This document shows, in pieces, positions 34,974 through 43,511 of a stretch of DNA of 64,000 bases (positions are counted from its first letter, which is position 1; every line of letters begins with the position of its first letter). Origin of the DNA: Wocania_A spongiicola (GTDB lineage: Bacteria; Bacteroidota; Bacteroidia; Flavobacteriales; Flavobacteriaceae); assembly GCF_023502325.1 (NCBI RefSeq), contig NZ_JAMFLZ010000004.1:310001-374000 (forward strand), in the 5' to 3' direction. Position numbers and translations under genes: made by a program. The notes under the pieces are model-generated. The model was given only the letters and a program-made list of their open reading frames with translations. It did no database searches and was not told the DNA's origin.

Positions 34974-36581
34974 TTATAAATCAGTATTTATAAATTTTGT
35001 TTGTTTCCAATCAAATGTAATCGAATCATTTTGTTGAGATTTCCCAGGTGTACTTCTACCTTCAACTATATATTTGGTAAGCAAAGTTTTTAATTCTTTA
35101 ACTTTTTTGGAATTTGTTGCTATTAAATTATTAGTTTCACTTGGATCATCTTTTAAATTATAAAGTTGGTATTTTGGTAAAGAGTCTATAGCAGCTTTAT
35201 TGCCAGGTCTTGGAAAGCTCCAGCCTCCAGAGCCTGCACACATAATAAGTTTCCAGTCATCTTTTCTAATAGCAAAGCTTCCGTTAATGGAATGATGTAC
35301 AGTAGCTTCTCTAAACGGCTTATTAAGTTCTTTTTGATTGAGTATTGGCATTAAACTGTAGCTGTCTTCAGCTTCATTATCTAAAAGCTTGTACCCAGAT
35401 ATTTCGGCACAAGTTGCCATAAAATCGGTTGTGCAAATTGTTTCTTTGGATGTAATTCCTTGCTTTATCTTATTTGGCCATTTAACTATAAAAGGGACAC
35501 GGTGTCCGCCTTCAAAAATATCAGCTTTATGACCGCGATATATGTAACTTGGATTATGGTTTTTTTCTTTCAAAATGTTATAGTCTGCTTGTGGAGAGCA
35601 GCCATTGTCACTTGTAAAAACAATAAGAGTATTATCTTCAATACCAGCTTGTTTTAAAGTCTCGGTAAGTTGTCCCATATATGCATCTATCATCATCATA
35701 AAATCTGCATATGGGTTTAAATTGCTTTTACCCAACCATTCCTTAGTAGGCAAAATAGGTGTGTGAGGCGACGGCAATGCTAAATATAAAAAAAATGGTT
35801 TGTCTTCTTTTGCTTTCTCGTTAATGTACTTAAATGATTTTCTAAAAAAATTAGGTGTTACATCATCATGTATAAAATCTTTAGATGTAGGACCCTTCCG
35901 CCACCACGAATATTTACCTGTATTTTCAGTAATTGAATCTGGAACTACCGTAATATTTCCATTTTCAACATATACATAAGGCGCCATATCTAAAGAGCCA
36001 GAGTGCCCGTATGCATAAGTAAACCCCAAATCGTTTGGACCATTCTTAATAGGTTTAGTAAAATCAATATTATCAAAGTCTTTTGCATTCCAACCGCTTC
36101 CGCCTAAACTGTCTATATTCTTTAAAGCCCAGTCCCAACCTAAATGCCATTTACCAATAAAGGCCGTATTGTATCCTTGTTTTTTTAACATAGAAGCTAC
36201 AGTACTTCTGGAATTGGGAATTAATGCTTTAGACTTCCCCGTTAATACACTACTTTTTAGTGTACTTCTCCAATTATATCGTCCGGTTAAAATACCGTAT
36301 CGTGTAGGAGTACAAACAGCAGATGATGTATGTGCATCAGTAAATTTGATACCCTGATTTGCTAATTGATCGATATTTGGAGTTTTAATCTTTCCTTTTT
36401 CATTAAAGCTAGAGATATCTCCATAGCCTAAATCGTCTGCTAATACATAAATAATATTTGGTTTTTGTTCTGCTACTGAATCATTTTTAGGTTGCTTGCA
36501 AGATAGAGAGAGGGTTAAAAAAAGGAAAATACTAAAAGCTGTTTTTAAACTTGTTTTTCCCATTGTAAGGCCTTTTTTCAT
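34974..36581 (-). CDS. Arylsulfatase-like sulfatase lipoprotein (S1 family)
   Basis: Using the ATG at 36581 the protein has 535 residues, with lipobox LSLSC (Cys28), metal site YVLADDLGYGDIS and formylglycine motif CTPTR (Cys90) followed by YGILTGRYNWRSTLKSSVL. An in-frame ATG at 36608 would add nine residues before the signal peptide and is less likely. The NWRS pattern after the catalytic site resembles sulfatases acting on galactose or N-acetylgalactosamine 6-sulfate, from memory of that group. It is the first gene of the four-sulfatase cluster. Confidence 0.92.
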   Translation of the reverse strand: MKKGLTMGKTSLKTAFSIFLFLTLSLSCKQPKNDSVAEQKPNIIYVLADDLGYGDISSFNEKGKIKTPNIDQLANQGIKFTDAHTSSAVCTPTRYGILTGRYNWRSTLKSSVLTGKSKALIPNSRSTVASMLKKQGYNTAFIGKWHLGWDWALKNIDSLGGSGWNAKDFDNIDFTKPIKNGPNDLGFTYAYGHSGSLDMAPYVYVENGNITVVPDSITENTGKYSWWRKGPTSKDFIHDDVTPNFFRKSFKYINEKAKEDKPFFLYLALPSPHTPILPTKEWLGKSNLNPYADFMMMIDAYMGQLTETLKQAGIEDNTLIVFTSDNGCSPQADYNILKEKNHNPSYIYRGHKADIFEGGHRVPFIVKWPNKIKQGITSKETICTTDFMATCAEISGYKLLDNEAEDSYSLMPILNQKELNKPFREATVHHSINGSFAIRKDDWKLIMCAGSGGWSFPRPGNKAAIDSLPKYQLYNLKDDPSETNNLIATNSKKVKELKTLLTKYIVEGRSTPGKSQQNDSITFDWKQTKFINTDL

Positions 36582-36759
36582 AATTAAATTAGTTATTAAG
36601 TGAATCATAATCTAAGAGATTCTTTTAATTGTTGTAATTTATTTATTAAAACAGGTAATAACTACTTAATTATCTACCATTCTTGATACTTTTTTTACTT
36701 GATGTGAGTAAGGGAATAGTATAAATGACTTACAAAAAAAGGGAATTGCGTTTTATTAA

Positions 36760-37356
36760 TTAGAAGATCTCGTCTAAAAAAGTATTTATATTTTCTTTAC
36801 TTTTCTTTAAAAGCTCAGCTTTAGCATTTTCCATGTCACTTTTCTTTTTGTCTTGAGAAAGTTTGAATTTTCCTTCCCAAGATGTAATATCAATCTCGAA
36901 ACCCTTAATGTAATTAATTAAACCGTGCATTCTTGGGTTATCCATTTTTAGTTTGTATTTATGGTATGGAGCTTCAAGAAAATCAGTCATGTCTACTAAA
37001 CTTTGCTTTACTTTTTTTTCATCATTTACTTCAATTACTGAGCCTTTTAAGTGCACTTTTATATAATTCCAAGTTGGTAATTGTGTGGTTGTGTAAACAT
37101 TTGGAGAAATATAACATTGAGGTCCAGAAAAAATAATAGTTACTGAGTTATTGTCTTTAAGTAATTCGGCTTGCGGATTGTAAATGTCGATATGTCCTAT
37201 TAATTTTTTGTCGGTTTCACGATAAATTAAGGGTAAGTGTGTTATTAAAGGTTCATTGTCTTTTACCGAAATAACAGTGGCTAAAGGATACTTTTTAATC
37301 ACTTTAATCATGTTATTAATGTTCGAGCCTTGATGGTGTTTTGGTGGGTAAGTCAT
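36760..37356 (-). CDS. PaiB-like FMN-binding protein
   Basis: The 198-residue protein matches the PaiB/FMN-binding split-barrel family, with PLATVISVKDNEPLITHLPLIY, IGHIDIYNPQAELL, TIIFSGPQCYISPNVYTT and PTWNYIKVHLKG. These are the characteristic strand order and a YISPxxY motif. Bacillus PaiB was described as a negative regulator; most homologues have an unknown redox or heme/FMN role. The gene starts five bases after the DUF1569 gene ends on the same strand, so they form a small operon. Confidence 0.85.
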   Translation of the reverse strand: MTYPPKHHQGSNINNMIKVIKKYPLATVISVKDNEPLITHLPLIYRETDKKLIGHIDIYNPQAELLKDNNSVTIIFSGPQCYISPNVYTTTQLPTWNYIKVHLKGSVIEVNDEKKVKQSLVDMTDFLEAPYHKYKLKMDNPRMHGLINYIKGFEIDITSWEGKFKLSQDKKKSDMENAKAELLKKSKENINTFLDEIF

Positions 37357-37361
37357 AAGCG

Positions 37362-37814
37362 TTAAGCACCAAATTGAGTTAAATGATGGTCTAAATGTTT
37401 GTATTGCATTTTACCCCATTGCTCTGTTGTAAAATCTCCAAAAAGAGGATGTGTAGGCCAATTGGTTTTTTCTTTTAATTGTGAAAAGTCATTGATAACT
37501 TGTATTAATTTGTTCTTTTGACTTGCAAATTCTTGAGGATCAGTTATTCTAAATTCTCGAACAGTTCCTAAATTTTTTTGCCATGGTTTATCATTATACA
37601 TAGCAGATTTAAAAAGCTTAAACATGAGTTTTTTTGCAAAGCCAATTTTTGTGTTTAAATGCAAAGTCCCGTTCGCAACTTCTAACGGTTTTTGGCAATG
37701 CGTTAGCATTTGTGCAACATCCATTTTCCCCCAATTTGCTTGAGTTTTTTCATTTAAATTTTCTATTCTTTTTAAAATGAGTTGTTGTGTTTCAGTTTCA
37801 AATAATGACTTCAT
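37362..37814 (-). CDS. DUF1569 (DinB-like) protein
   Basis: The 150-residue helical protein has QANWGKMDVAQMLTHCQKPLEVANG near its N-terminus and KMQYKHLDHHLTQFG at its C-terminus. The His residues of HCQ and HLDHH fit the metal triad of the DinB/YfiT fold, as in DUF1569 proteins. The function is unknown. It precedes the PaiB-like gene with five bases between and is divergent from radC across 49 bases. Confidence 0.82.
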   Translation of the reverse strand: MKSLFETETQQLILKRIENLNEKTQANWGKMDVAQMLTHCQKPLEVANGTLHLNTKIGFAKKLMFKLFKSAMYNDKPWQKNLGTVREFRITDPQEFASQKNKLIQVINDFSQLKEKTNWPTHPLFGDFTTEQWGKMQYKHLDHHLTQFGA

Positions 37815-37863
37815 AATAAATATTTTAATTGCACTTGAAATTTACAATATTTATCTTTAACCA

Positions 37864-38562
37864 ATGCAAGAAAAACCATCATCGTTTTCAATAAAAAATT
37901 GGGCACAAGACGATCAACCTCGTGAGAAATTATTATATAAAGGGAAAAACACTTTAAGTGATGCAGAGTTAGTAGCTATTTTAATTGGATCTGGTAATAG
38001 AGAAGAAAGCGCTGTAGCCTTAAGCAAGCGTATTTTGGCAAGTGTTGATAATAATTTAACTGAACTTGGAAAGCTCTCGATTAAAGAACTAATGGGGTTT
38101 AAAGGTATTGGAGAAGCTAAAGCAATTACTATTACCGCAGCTTTAGAACTAGGGAGAAGACGAAGAAGCGAAGATGCTTTACAGAAAAGTAAAATTACTT
38201 CAAGTGGTTCAGTATTTGAGTTAATGCAACCCATTATTGGAGAATTACAACATGAAGAGTTTTGGATTATTTATTTGAATAATTCTAATAAGGTTATTCA
38301 AAAAAAGCAATTAAGTAAAGGCGGAATTACAGGTACTTTAGTAGATGTGCGTTTGGTGTTAAAAAATGCGCTGCAAGTTGGAGCAACAGGTTTAATTTTA
38401 GTTCATAATCACCCATCTGGAACTATAAAACCTAGTGAAGCAGATAAGCAAATTACTCAAAAATTAAAAATAGCAGCACAAAGTTTAGATATAAAAGTAT
38501 TAGATCACTTAATTATAACAGAAAAAGCATACTTTAGTTTTGCTGATGAAACTTTATTGTAA
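37864..38562 (+). CDS. radC: RadC-family JAB-domain protein
   Basis: The 232-residue protein has an N-terminal helix-hairpin-helix (ELMGFKGIGEAKAITI) and a C-terminal JAB/MPN metalloprotease-like domain. The zinc ligands are His181 and His183 in HNHPSG and Asp194 in KPSEADKQI. It also has the conserved LDHLIIT strand. The old DNA-repair name is not well supported, and the true role is uncertain. The next gene begins immediately after its stop codon. Confidence 0.92.
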   Translation: MQEKPSSFSIKNWAQDDQPREKLLYKGKNTLSDAELVAILIGSGNREESAVALSKRILASVDNNLTELGKLSIKELMGFKGIGEAKAITITAALELGRRRRSEDALQKSKITSSGSVFELMQPIIGELQHEEFWIIYLNNSNKVIQKKQLSKGGITGTLVDVRLVLKNALQVGATGLILVHNHPSGTIKPSEADKQITQKLKIAAQSLDIKVLDHLIITEKAYFSFADETLL

Positions 38563-39864
38563 ATGCTTTTAATTTATACCCATAAAATATCACCAAGATT
38601 AAAATATATTTTCAAGCATATATGCACAAGAATATTAGATGTTAATGTTTCGTTTACCACAAAAATTGAAGAATTTATAGCTCACGATAGTTTAAAAATG
38701 TCGTATACAAGACAGCAACTAGGGAATGAGTTTTTTATTAAGAGTCATGATATTTTATTTGAGCAAGGTCTATCAGATGTAGAAATACATGTGCACGACT
38801 GGGGTGATACTAAAGGGTTCTTTTCTAATGGAGACAAAAGTGCTATACCATTTGATATCTTTGCAGCATCATTTTATTTATTGTCAAGGTATGAAGAGTA
38901 TTTACCACAAGTAAGAGATGAGTTTGGACGTTTTTTAGCAACCGAAAGTGTGGCATTTAAACACGATTTTTTACACCAACCTGTTGTAGATATTTGGGCA
39001 TTTAAGTTTAAAGATGCATTACAATCCCATTTCCCAGATTTTAATTTCCCAAAAAGAACATATAGTATTAAACCTGTAATAGATATACCTAGCGCATATA
39101 ATTATAAATTAAAGGGAATTATTAGAACTTTTGGTGGTGCCATTAAAGATTTGTTACGATTAAGGCTTAAGAATTTGTACGACAGGTTTATGGTGATTTT
39201 TGGTTTAAAACATGACCCATTCGATACGTTTAAGTATATAATAAATAAGCAAAAACAAAGCCGTTTTAAATTTGTGTTTTTCTTTTTAATTGGTTCGTAT
39301 TCTACATATGATAAAGGGATAAATGCGAATAAAAAGAAGTTTGTATCACTTATAAAACAAGTTGCAGATTACAGTATTGTTGGGTTAAAAACTTCCTTTT
39401 TTGCTATTGATAGTATAGCTGTTTTAAAGAAGGAAAAGGTACAAATGGAAGCTATTATAAATACCTCACTAACAGCTTCAAAGCAATCATATTCAAAGCT
39501 TAATTTACCAGAAACATACAGAAACCTTATAGAGCTAGAAATTGAAGAAGATTATACTATGGGATATGTAAATCATATCGGTTTTAGAGCTGGTTCGTGT
39601 ACACCATTTTTATTTTATGATTTAGACTACGAAATACAAACCCCTTTAAAAGTGCATTCATACCACTTAATGGATTTTGCCTTGTTAAAAAATCATTCAT
39701 TATTAGATAAAAAGATGGTTTTAAATCAAATTATGAATGAAGTAAAGCAAGTAAACGGAACGTTTATTCCTGTATTTCATAACTATACTTTTAGTAATGA
39801 CCAGCGTTGGTTTGGATTTAAGGAATTGTTTAATATTATTTTAGAATCAGTAAATGAAGATTAA
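38563..39864 (+). CDS. Polysaccharide deacetylase-like protein (DUF7033-type N-terminus)
   Basis: The 433-residue protein has no signal peptide. The segments IPFDIFAASFYLLSRYEEYLP and DEFGRFLATESVAF occur in a conserved flavobacterial family annotated as polysaccharide deacetylase. The C-terminal half (about 210-430) contains a NodB-like strand pattern with FFFLIGSYSTYDKGIN, VGLKTSFFAID and GFRAGSCTPFLFYDL, where the GFRAG stretch matches a deacetylase motif. Metal ligands are not all evident, so activity is uncertain. It abuts radC and overlaps the next gene by 11 bases. Confidence 0.68.
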   Translation: MLLIYTHKISPRLKYIFKHICTRILDVNVSFTTKIEEFIAHDSLKMSYTRQQLGNEFFIKSHDILFEQGLSDVEIHVHDWGDTKGFFSNGDKSAIPFDIFAASFYLLSRYEEYLPQVRDEFGRFLATESVAFKHDFLHQPVVDIWAFKFKDALQSHFPDFNFPKRTYSIKPVIDIPSAYNYKLKGIIRTFGGAIKDLLRLRLKNLYDRFMVIFGLKHDPFDTFKYIINKQKQSRFKFVFFFLIGSYSTYDKGINANKKKFVSLIKQVADYSIVGLKTSFFAIDSIAVLKKEKVQMEAIINTSLTASKQSYSKLNLPETYRNLIELEIEEDYTMGYVNHIGFRAGSCTPFLFYDLDYEIQTPLKVHSYHLMDFALLKNHSLLDKKMVLNQIMNEVKQVNGTFIPVFHNYTFSNDQRWFGFKELFNIILESVNED

Positions 39865-40543
39865 AAACATTACAGACATTTTTTTTGATTTAGATCATAC
39901 ACTTTGGGATTTTGATAAAAACTCTGCCCTTACATTCGATAAAATTTTCAAACAAAATAATATTGAAATTAATTTAAAAGAATTTTTATCTTATTATGAA
40001 CCCATAAATTTAAACTATTGGAAGCTATACAGAGAAGAGAGAATAAATAAAGAATCATTACGATTTGGAAGATTAAATGATGCTTTTACTGCGATAAACT
40101 TTACAGTTGAAAAACATTTAATCAATAAGCTTTCTGAAGATTATATAATGCACTTAAGTAGTTTTAATCATTTGTTTGAAAATACTTTTGAAATTCTAGA
40201 GTATTTAAATCCCATGTATAATCTACATATTATAACAAATGGATTTAGCGAAGTTCAACATGGTAAGTTAACAAATTCTAATATTGATCATTATTTTGAA
40301 ACGGTAACAAATTCAGAAATGGTAGGAGTTAAAAAACCAAATCCCAAAATTTTTAATCATGCTTTGAAAGTTGCAAATGTAAATGTAGACCAATCAATAA
40401 TGATTGGAGATAATTATGAAGCAGATGTACTTGGAGCACTAAATATTGGAATGGATGCTATTTTTTTTGGTACTTATAACGATAAGCTAGAAGCAACAGT
40501 TAAGCAAATTGACAACCTAATTCACCTCAAGAAATATTTGTAG
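39854..40543 (+). CDS. yjjG: YjjG-family HAD pyrimidine nucleotidase
   Basis: The 229-residue HAD phosphatase has motif I in FFDLDHTLWDFD, motif II (Thr in HIITNGF), Lys in VGVKKPNPKIF and motif IV in MIGDNYEADVLGA. The DxDxTLWDF opening is characteristic of YjjG, which dephosphorylates pyrimidine nucleotides, including non-canonical ones. Its ATG lies inside the end of the deacetylase-like gene (11-base overlap), which indicates co-translation. Confidence 0.9.
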   Translation: MKIKNITDIFFDLDHTLWDFDKNSALTFDKIFKQNNIEINLKEFLSYYEPINLNYWKLYREERINKESLRFGRLNDAFTAINFTVEKHLINKLSEDYIMHLSSFNHLFENTFEILEYLNPMYNLHIITNGFSEVQHGKLTNSNIDHYFETVTNSEMVGVKKPNPKIFNHALKVANVNVDQSIMIGDNYEADVLGALNIGMDAIFFGTYNDKLEATVKQIDNLIHLKKYL

Positions 40544-40584
40544 CTTCATAATATGTTTATGATATTATTCGTTTAACTTAACCT

Positions 40585-41151
40585 ATGATAAAGAAAATTG
40601 TTAAATACTTAGCTGTAGCTGCCTTTTATGGTTTTTTTATAACTTCATGTACTGAAGAGGTAGATTTTAATCAAGCAAAGGATTTAACATTAGAACCTGT
40701 TTTAGCTTCAGATTTAATTTTTTTTAATGCACCAGCTACTAAATTTTTTATTGACGGTAGTGAATTAAGTACGATTAGAGATTCTGTTATTATTGATTTA
40801 TTTAATCGCGATTTTGTTGTAGATAATGTAGTTAAGGCAGAATTTGTTTTTGAAACTACGAACTCTATTAATAGAGCATTTAGTGTTCAAATTGACTTTT
40901 TAGATGATACAGATTTGCTCAAGCATTCTTTTACAATTTCTTCCCTAGCGTCTCCAACTAATACAGATATTGTATCCACGCATACTGAAGTATTTGAAAA
41001 CACATTACTTGATGCTTTAAAGGCGTCAAATAAGGTAATATTGACTGTGCAGGCACTATCTGGAGGGTCGCCTCTTAATGATAATACACCTGGAAGAATC
41101 CAATTAAAATCAAAAGGTATATTTTATTTAAAAATTGAAGAATCTGAATGA
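40585..41151 (+). CDS. Flavobacterial lipoprotein of unknown function
   Basis: The 188-residue protein has a lipoprotein signal (VAAFYGFFITSC, Cys22). The mature part is beta-rich, with ATKFFIDGSELSTIRDSVIIDLF, VKAEFVFETTNSI and RIQLKSKGIFYLKIEE. I do not recognise a Pfam family. It overlaps the next gene, a DUF5723 outer-membrane protein, by four bases (ATGA), and that gene overlaps a third exported protein. The trio therefore probably forms one envelope module. Confidence 0.68.
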   Translation: MIKKIVKYLAVAAFYGFFITSCTEEVDFNQAKDLTLEPVLASDLIFFNAPATKFFIDGSELSTIRDSVIIDLFNRDFVVDNVVKAEFVFETTNSINRAFSVQIDFLDDTDLLKHSFTISSLASPTNTDIVSTHTEVFENTLLDALKASNKVILTVQALSGGSPLNDNTPGRIQLKSKGIFYLKIEESE

Positions 41152-42548
41152 GAAAAGCTAGTTTGTTATTTGGTTTAATAACCTGCTTGTCTTTTTCGCA
41201 GAATAAGCAAATACTATATGGTTTTTCAGAAATACCACAAGCACTATTACAAAACCCTGGAGGAAAAATAAGTAACGATTGGTATTTTGGCATACCACTA
41301 CTTTCTCATATTCATGTAAATGGTGGGTCGTCTGGAATATCTGTCTACGACCTTTTTGCTAAAGACGGAGTTGATTTCAATGTAAAGCTTCAAAATGCAG
41401 TAAATAAAATGAAGTCAACAGATTTTTTTACATTTAATCAGCAACTTGAAATATTTTCTGCCGGATTTGCAATGGGACCTAGTTATGAAAAAAAAGAATA
41501 TTTAAGTTTTGGTTTATATCAAGAAACAGATTTTATAGCCTATTTTCCTAAAGATATTGCAGTTTTAGCTTTAGAAGGAAATGCAAATAATATTAACAGA
41601 CGGTTTAACTTAAATCATGTAAATGTTAATGCCGAAGTTATTTCAGTCTTTCACGTGGGATACAACAAAAAAGTTAACTCAAGTTTTACTTATGGGGTAA
41701 GAGGCAAGATATATTCAAATATTATCAATTTAAATTCAACAAATAATAAAGGGGTATTTGTTACTATTCCAGGAGAAAACAATTTTTATAATCATATTTT
41801 TAATTTAGATTTAGAGTTAAGAACATCTGGGTTGAATAGTATAACTGAAGAGGATTCAGATTTTTCAGGAAAAGATTTAGTTAAACGTACATTATTAGGG
41901 GGGAATTTGGGTTTGGGTTTTGATATAGGTTTTACTTATAATTTAACAAAGCAGTGGTCTTTAGATGCCAGTTTATTGGATGTTGGTTTTGTTAGACACA
42001 GTAAAGACATAAAAAACTATGTAGTAGATGGTGTTTATAGTTTTGAAGGGATAAACCCGCTTTTTCCAGAAACAGATACTGGGCAAACAGCCGAAGATTA
42101 TTGGAATGAAGTAGGTGAAGACTTTGAAGACCTGTTTGAATTGGATAGCACTGCAACAAAGTACACTACTTGGCGACCTGTAAAATTAAATGCATCATTA
42201 AATTATTCGTTTGGTAAGAAGCAAAGTGAAGATTGTAATTGTTTAAAAGAAGATAATGGTTATTTAAATGCAGTAGGGATGCAACTTTATGCGATTAATA
42301 GACCTAAGCAACCACAATTAGCTTTAACAGCTTATTATTACAGAAGATTATTTAATAATTTAAGAGTTAAAGCTACTTATACTATAGATTCTTATTCATT
42401 TAATAATGTAGGTTTAGGTATCTCTACCCACTTAGGAGGTTTCAATTTTTATGTAATGGCAGATAATTTTTTACAATATAAAAACATTTATGACGCACAA
42501 AGTGTATCTTTACAATTAGGTTTTAACTATATATTTAATAAAAAATGA
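41148..42548 (+). CDS. DUF5723 outer-membrane beta-barrel protein
   Basis: The 466-residue protein has a short signal peptide (SLLFGLITCLSFSQ). It shows repeated amphipathic strands ending in aromatic residues across its length (KEYLSFGLYQETDFIAYF, SFTYGVRGKIYSNIINL, NLKVKATYTIDSY-like LRVKATYTIDSYSF). It ends with SLQLGFNYIFNKK, as expected of an outer-membrane barrel. The layout fits DUF5723, a Bacteroidota family of unknown function. It is linked by four-base overlaps to the lipoprotein before it and the exported protein after it. Confidence 0.78.
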   Translation: MRKASLLFGLITCLSFSQNKQILYGFSEIPQALLQNPGGKISNDWYFGIPLLSHIHVNGGSSGISVYDLFAKDGVDFNVKLQNAVNKMKSTDFFTFNQQLEIFSAGFAMGPSYEKKEYLSFGLYQETDFIAYFPKDIAVLALEGNANNINRRFNLNHVNVNAEVISVFHVGYNKKVNSSFTYGVRGKIYSNIINLNSTNNKGVFVTIPGENNFYNHIFNLDLELRTSGLNSITEEDSDFSGKDLVKRTLLGGNLGLGFDIGFTYNLTKQWSLDASLLDVGFVRHSKDIKNYVVDGVYSFEGINPLFPETDTGQTAEDYWNEVGEDFEDLFELDSTATKYTTWRPVKLNASLNYSFGKKQSEDCNCLKEDNGYLNAVGMQLYAINRPKQPQLALTAYYYRRLFNNLRVKATYTIDSYSFNNVGLGISTHLGGFNFYVMADNFLQYKNIYDAQSVSLQLGFNYIFNKK

Positions 42549-43399
42549 AAACAAAATTATTCACAACACTTTTAGCTTGTTTTATTATAACAAGTGTGTT
42601 TTCTCAATCTAATTTAAATGATTATAAATACATAATAGTACCCAAAAAATTCGATTTTTTAAAACAAGAAAACCAATATCGTTTAAATGCTTTAACTAAA
42701 TTCTTATTTGAAAAAAATGGATTTACAACAGTAGTTGAAGGAGAACAATATCCAGATGATTTAGCAGGGAATGTATGCATGGGACTAACTTCTGATGTAG
42801 AAAAAGGGAAGGGGATGTTTAAAACAAAATTGAGTATAGTTTTAAAAAATTGCCAAGGAGGAGTAATTTATAAATCTGAAGTTGGAGAAAGTAGAATAAA
42901 GGAATACGATAAATCTTATGCTGAAGCACTACGAAATGCTTTTAAATCGTTCGAAACTGTTGATTATAAATATACACCTAATGGTAATAATAGTGTAATT
43001 GCTTCAAATAAAGTAGAAACTAAGAAAGAAGTCTCTCAAGAGCTTCAGAAGTTAAAAGAAGAAATAAAATCTTTAAAAGAAGAGAAGAAAGAGGCTGTTA
43101 AAGTTGCAGAAAATAAGGTTTCTGAAATTGTTGAAGTGCCAGCAGAAGCTACGAAAACAGTACAGGAAAATGTTATAGAAGGCGCATCTAATATTTTATA
43201 TGCTCAAGAAATGGTAAATGGTTTTCAGTTAGTAGATAGCTCCCCTAAAGTGGTTTACAGAATTAAAAAAACAAATCTAAATAACGTGTTTTTGGTGGAA
43301 AACAAGAACGCAATTATTTACAAAAAAGGAGATGATTGGGTTTTAGAGTTTTACTCAAATAACTCTTTAATACAGGAAACTTTAAATATTAAATTCTAA
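42545..43399 (+). CDS. Exported protein with a coiled-coil segment
   Basis: The 284-residue protein has a signal peptide (LFTTLLACFIITSVFSQ). An N-terminal domain includes YKYIIVPKKFDFLKQENQYRLN, and a Lys/Glu-rich heptad segment (LQKLKEEIKSLKEEKKEAVKVAE) at about 164-187 predicts a coiled coil. A C-terminal beta domain ends in LIQETLNIKF. I do not recognise a family. It shares a four-base overlap with the barrel gene upstream, so it is likely made with it and may act at its periplasmic face. Confidence 0.68.
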   Translation: MKTKLFTTLLACFIITSVFSQSNLNDYKYIIVPKKFDFLKQENQYRLNALTKFLFEKNGFTTVVEGEQYPDDLAGNVCMGLTSDVEKGKGMFKTKLSIVLKNCQGGVIYKSEVGESRIKEYDKSYAEALRNAFKSFETVDYKYTPNGNNSVIASNKVETKKEVSQELQKLKEEIKSLKEEKKEAVKVAENKVSEIVEVPAEATKTVQENVIEGASNILYAQEMVNGFQLVDSSPKVVYRIKKTNLNNVFLVENKNAIIYKKGDDWVLEFYSNNSLIQETLNIKF

Positions 43400-43421
43400 A
43401 GTTTTTTAAAAATCTGATGTC

Positions 43422-43505
43422 GCGTTAGGGATTGGAGTGGAAATCCTTTTTGAGAGGTACGAACAAAAAGATTGTATCGTAAAGCCCGACCCTTGTGGTA
43501 ACGCC
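43422..43505 (+). repeat. Structured intergenic element, copy 3
   Basis: GCGTTA (43422-43427) pairs with TAACGC (43499-43504). GGG (43428-43430) faces CCC (43485-43487), and an apical AATCCTTTTT/AAAAAGATT hairpin lies between. It keeps the GGGATTG and AAAGCCCGACCC blocks shared with the copy at 27184-27271. It lies between the converging ends of the exported protein gene and rarA. Confidence 0.78.
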
Positions 43506-43511
43506 CTAAAT

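Noticed and set aside
36582..36608. Upstream ATG for the first sulfatase of the cluster
   Set aside because: It adds nine residues before the basic start of the signal peptide; the ATG at 36581 fits better.
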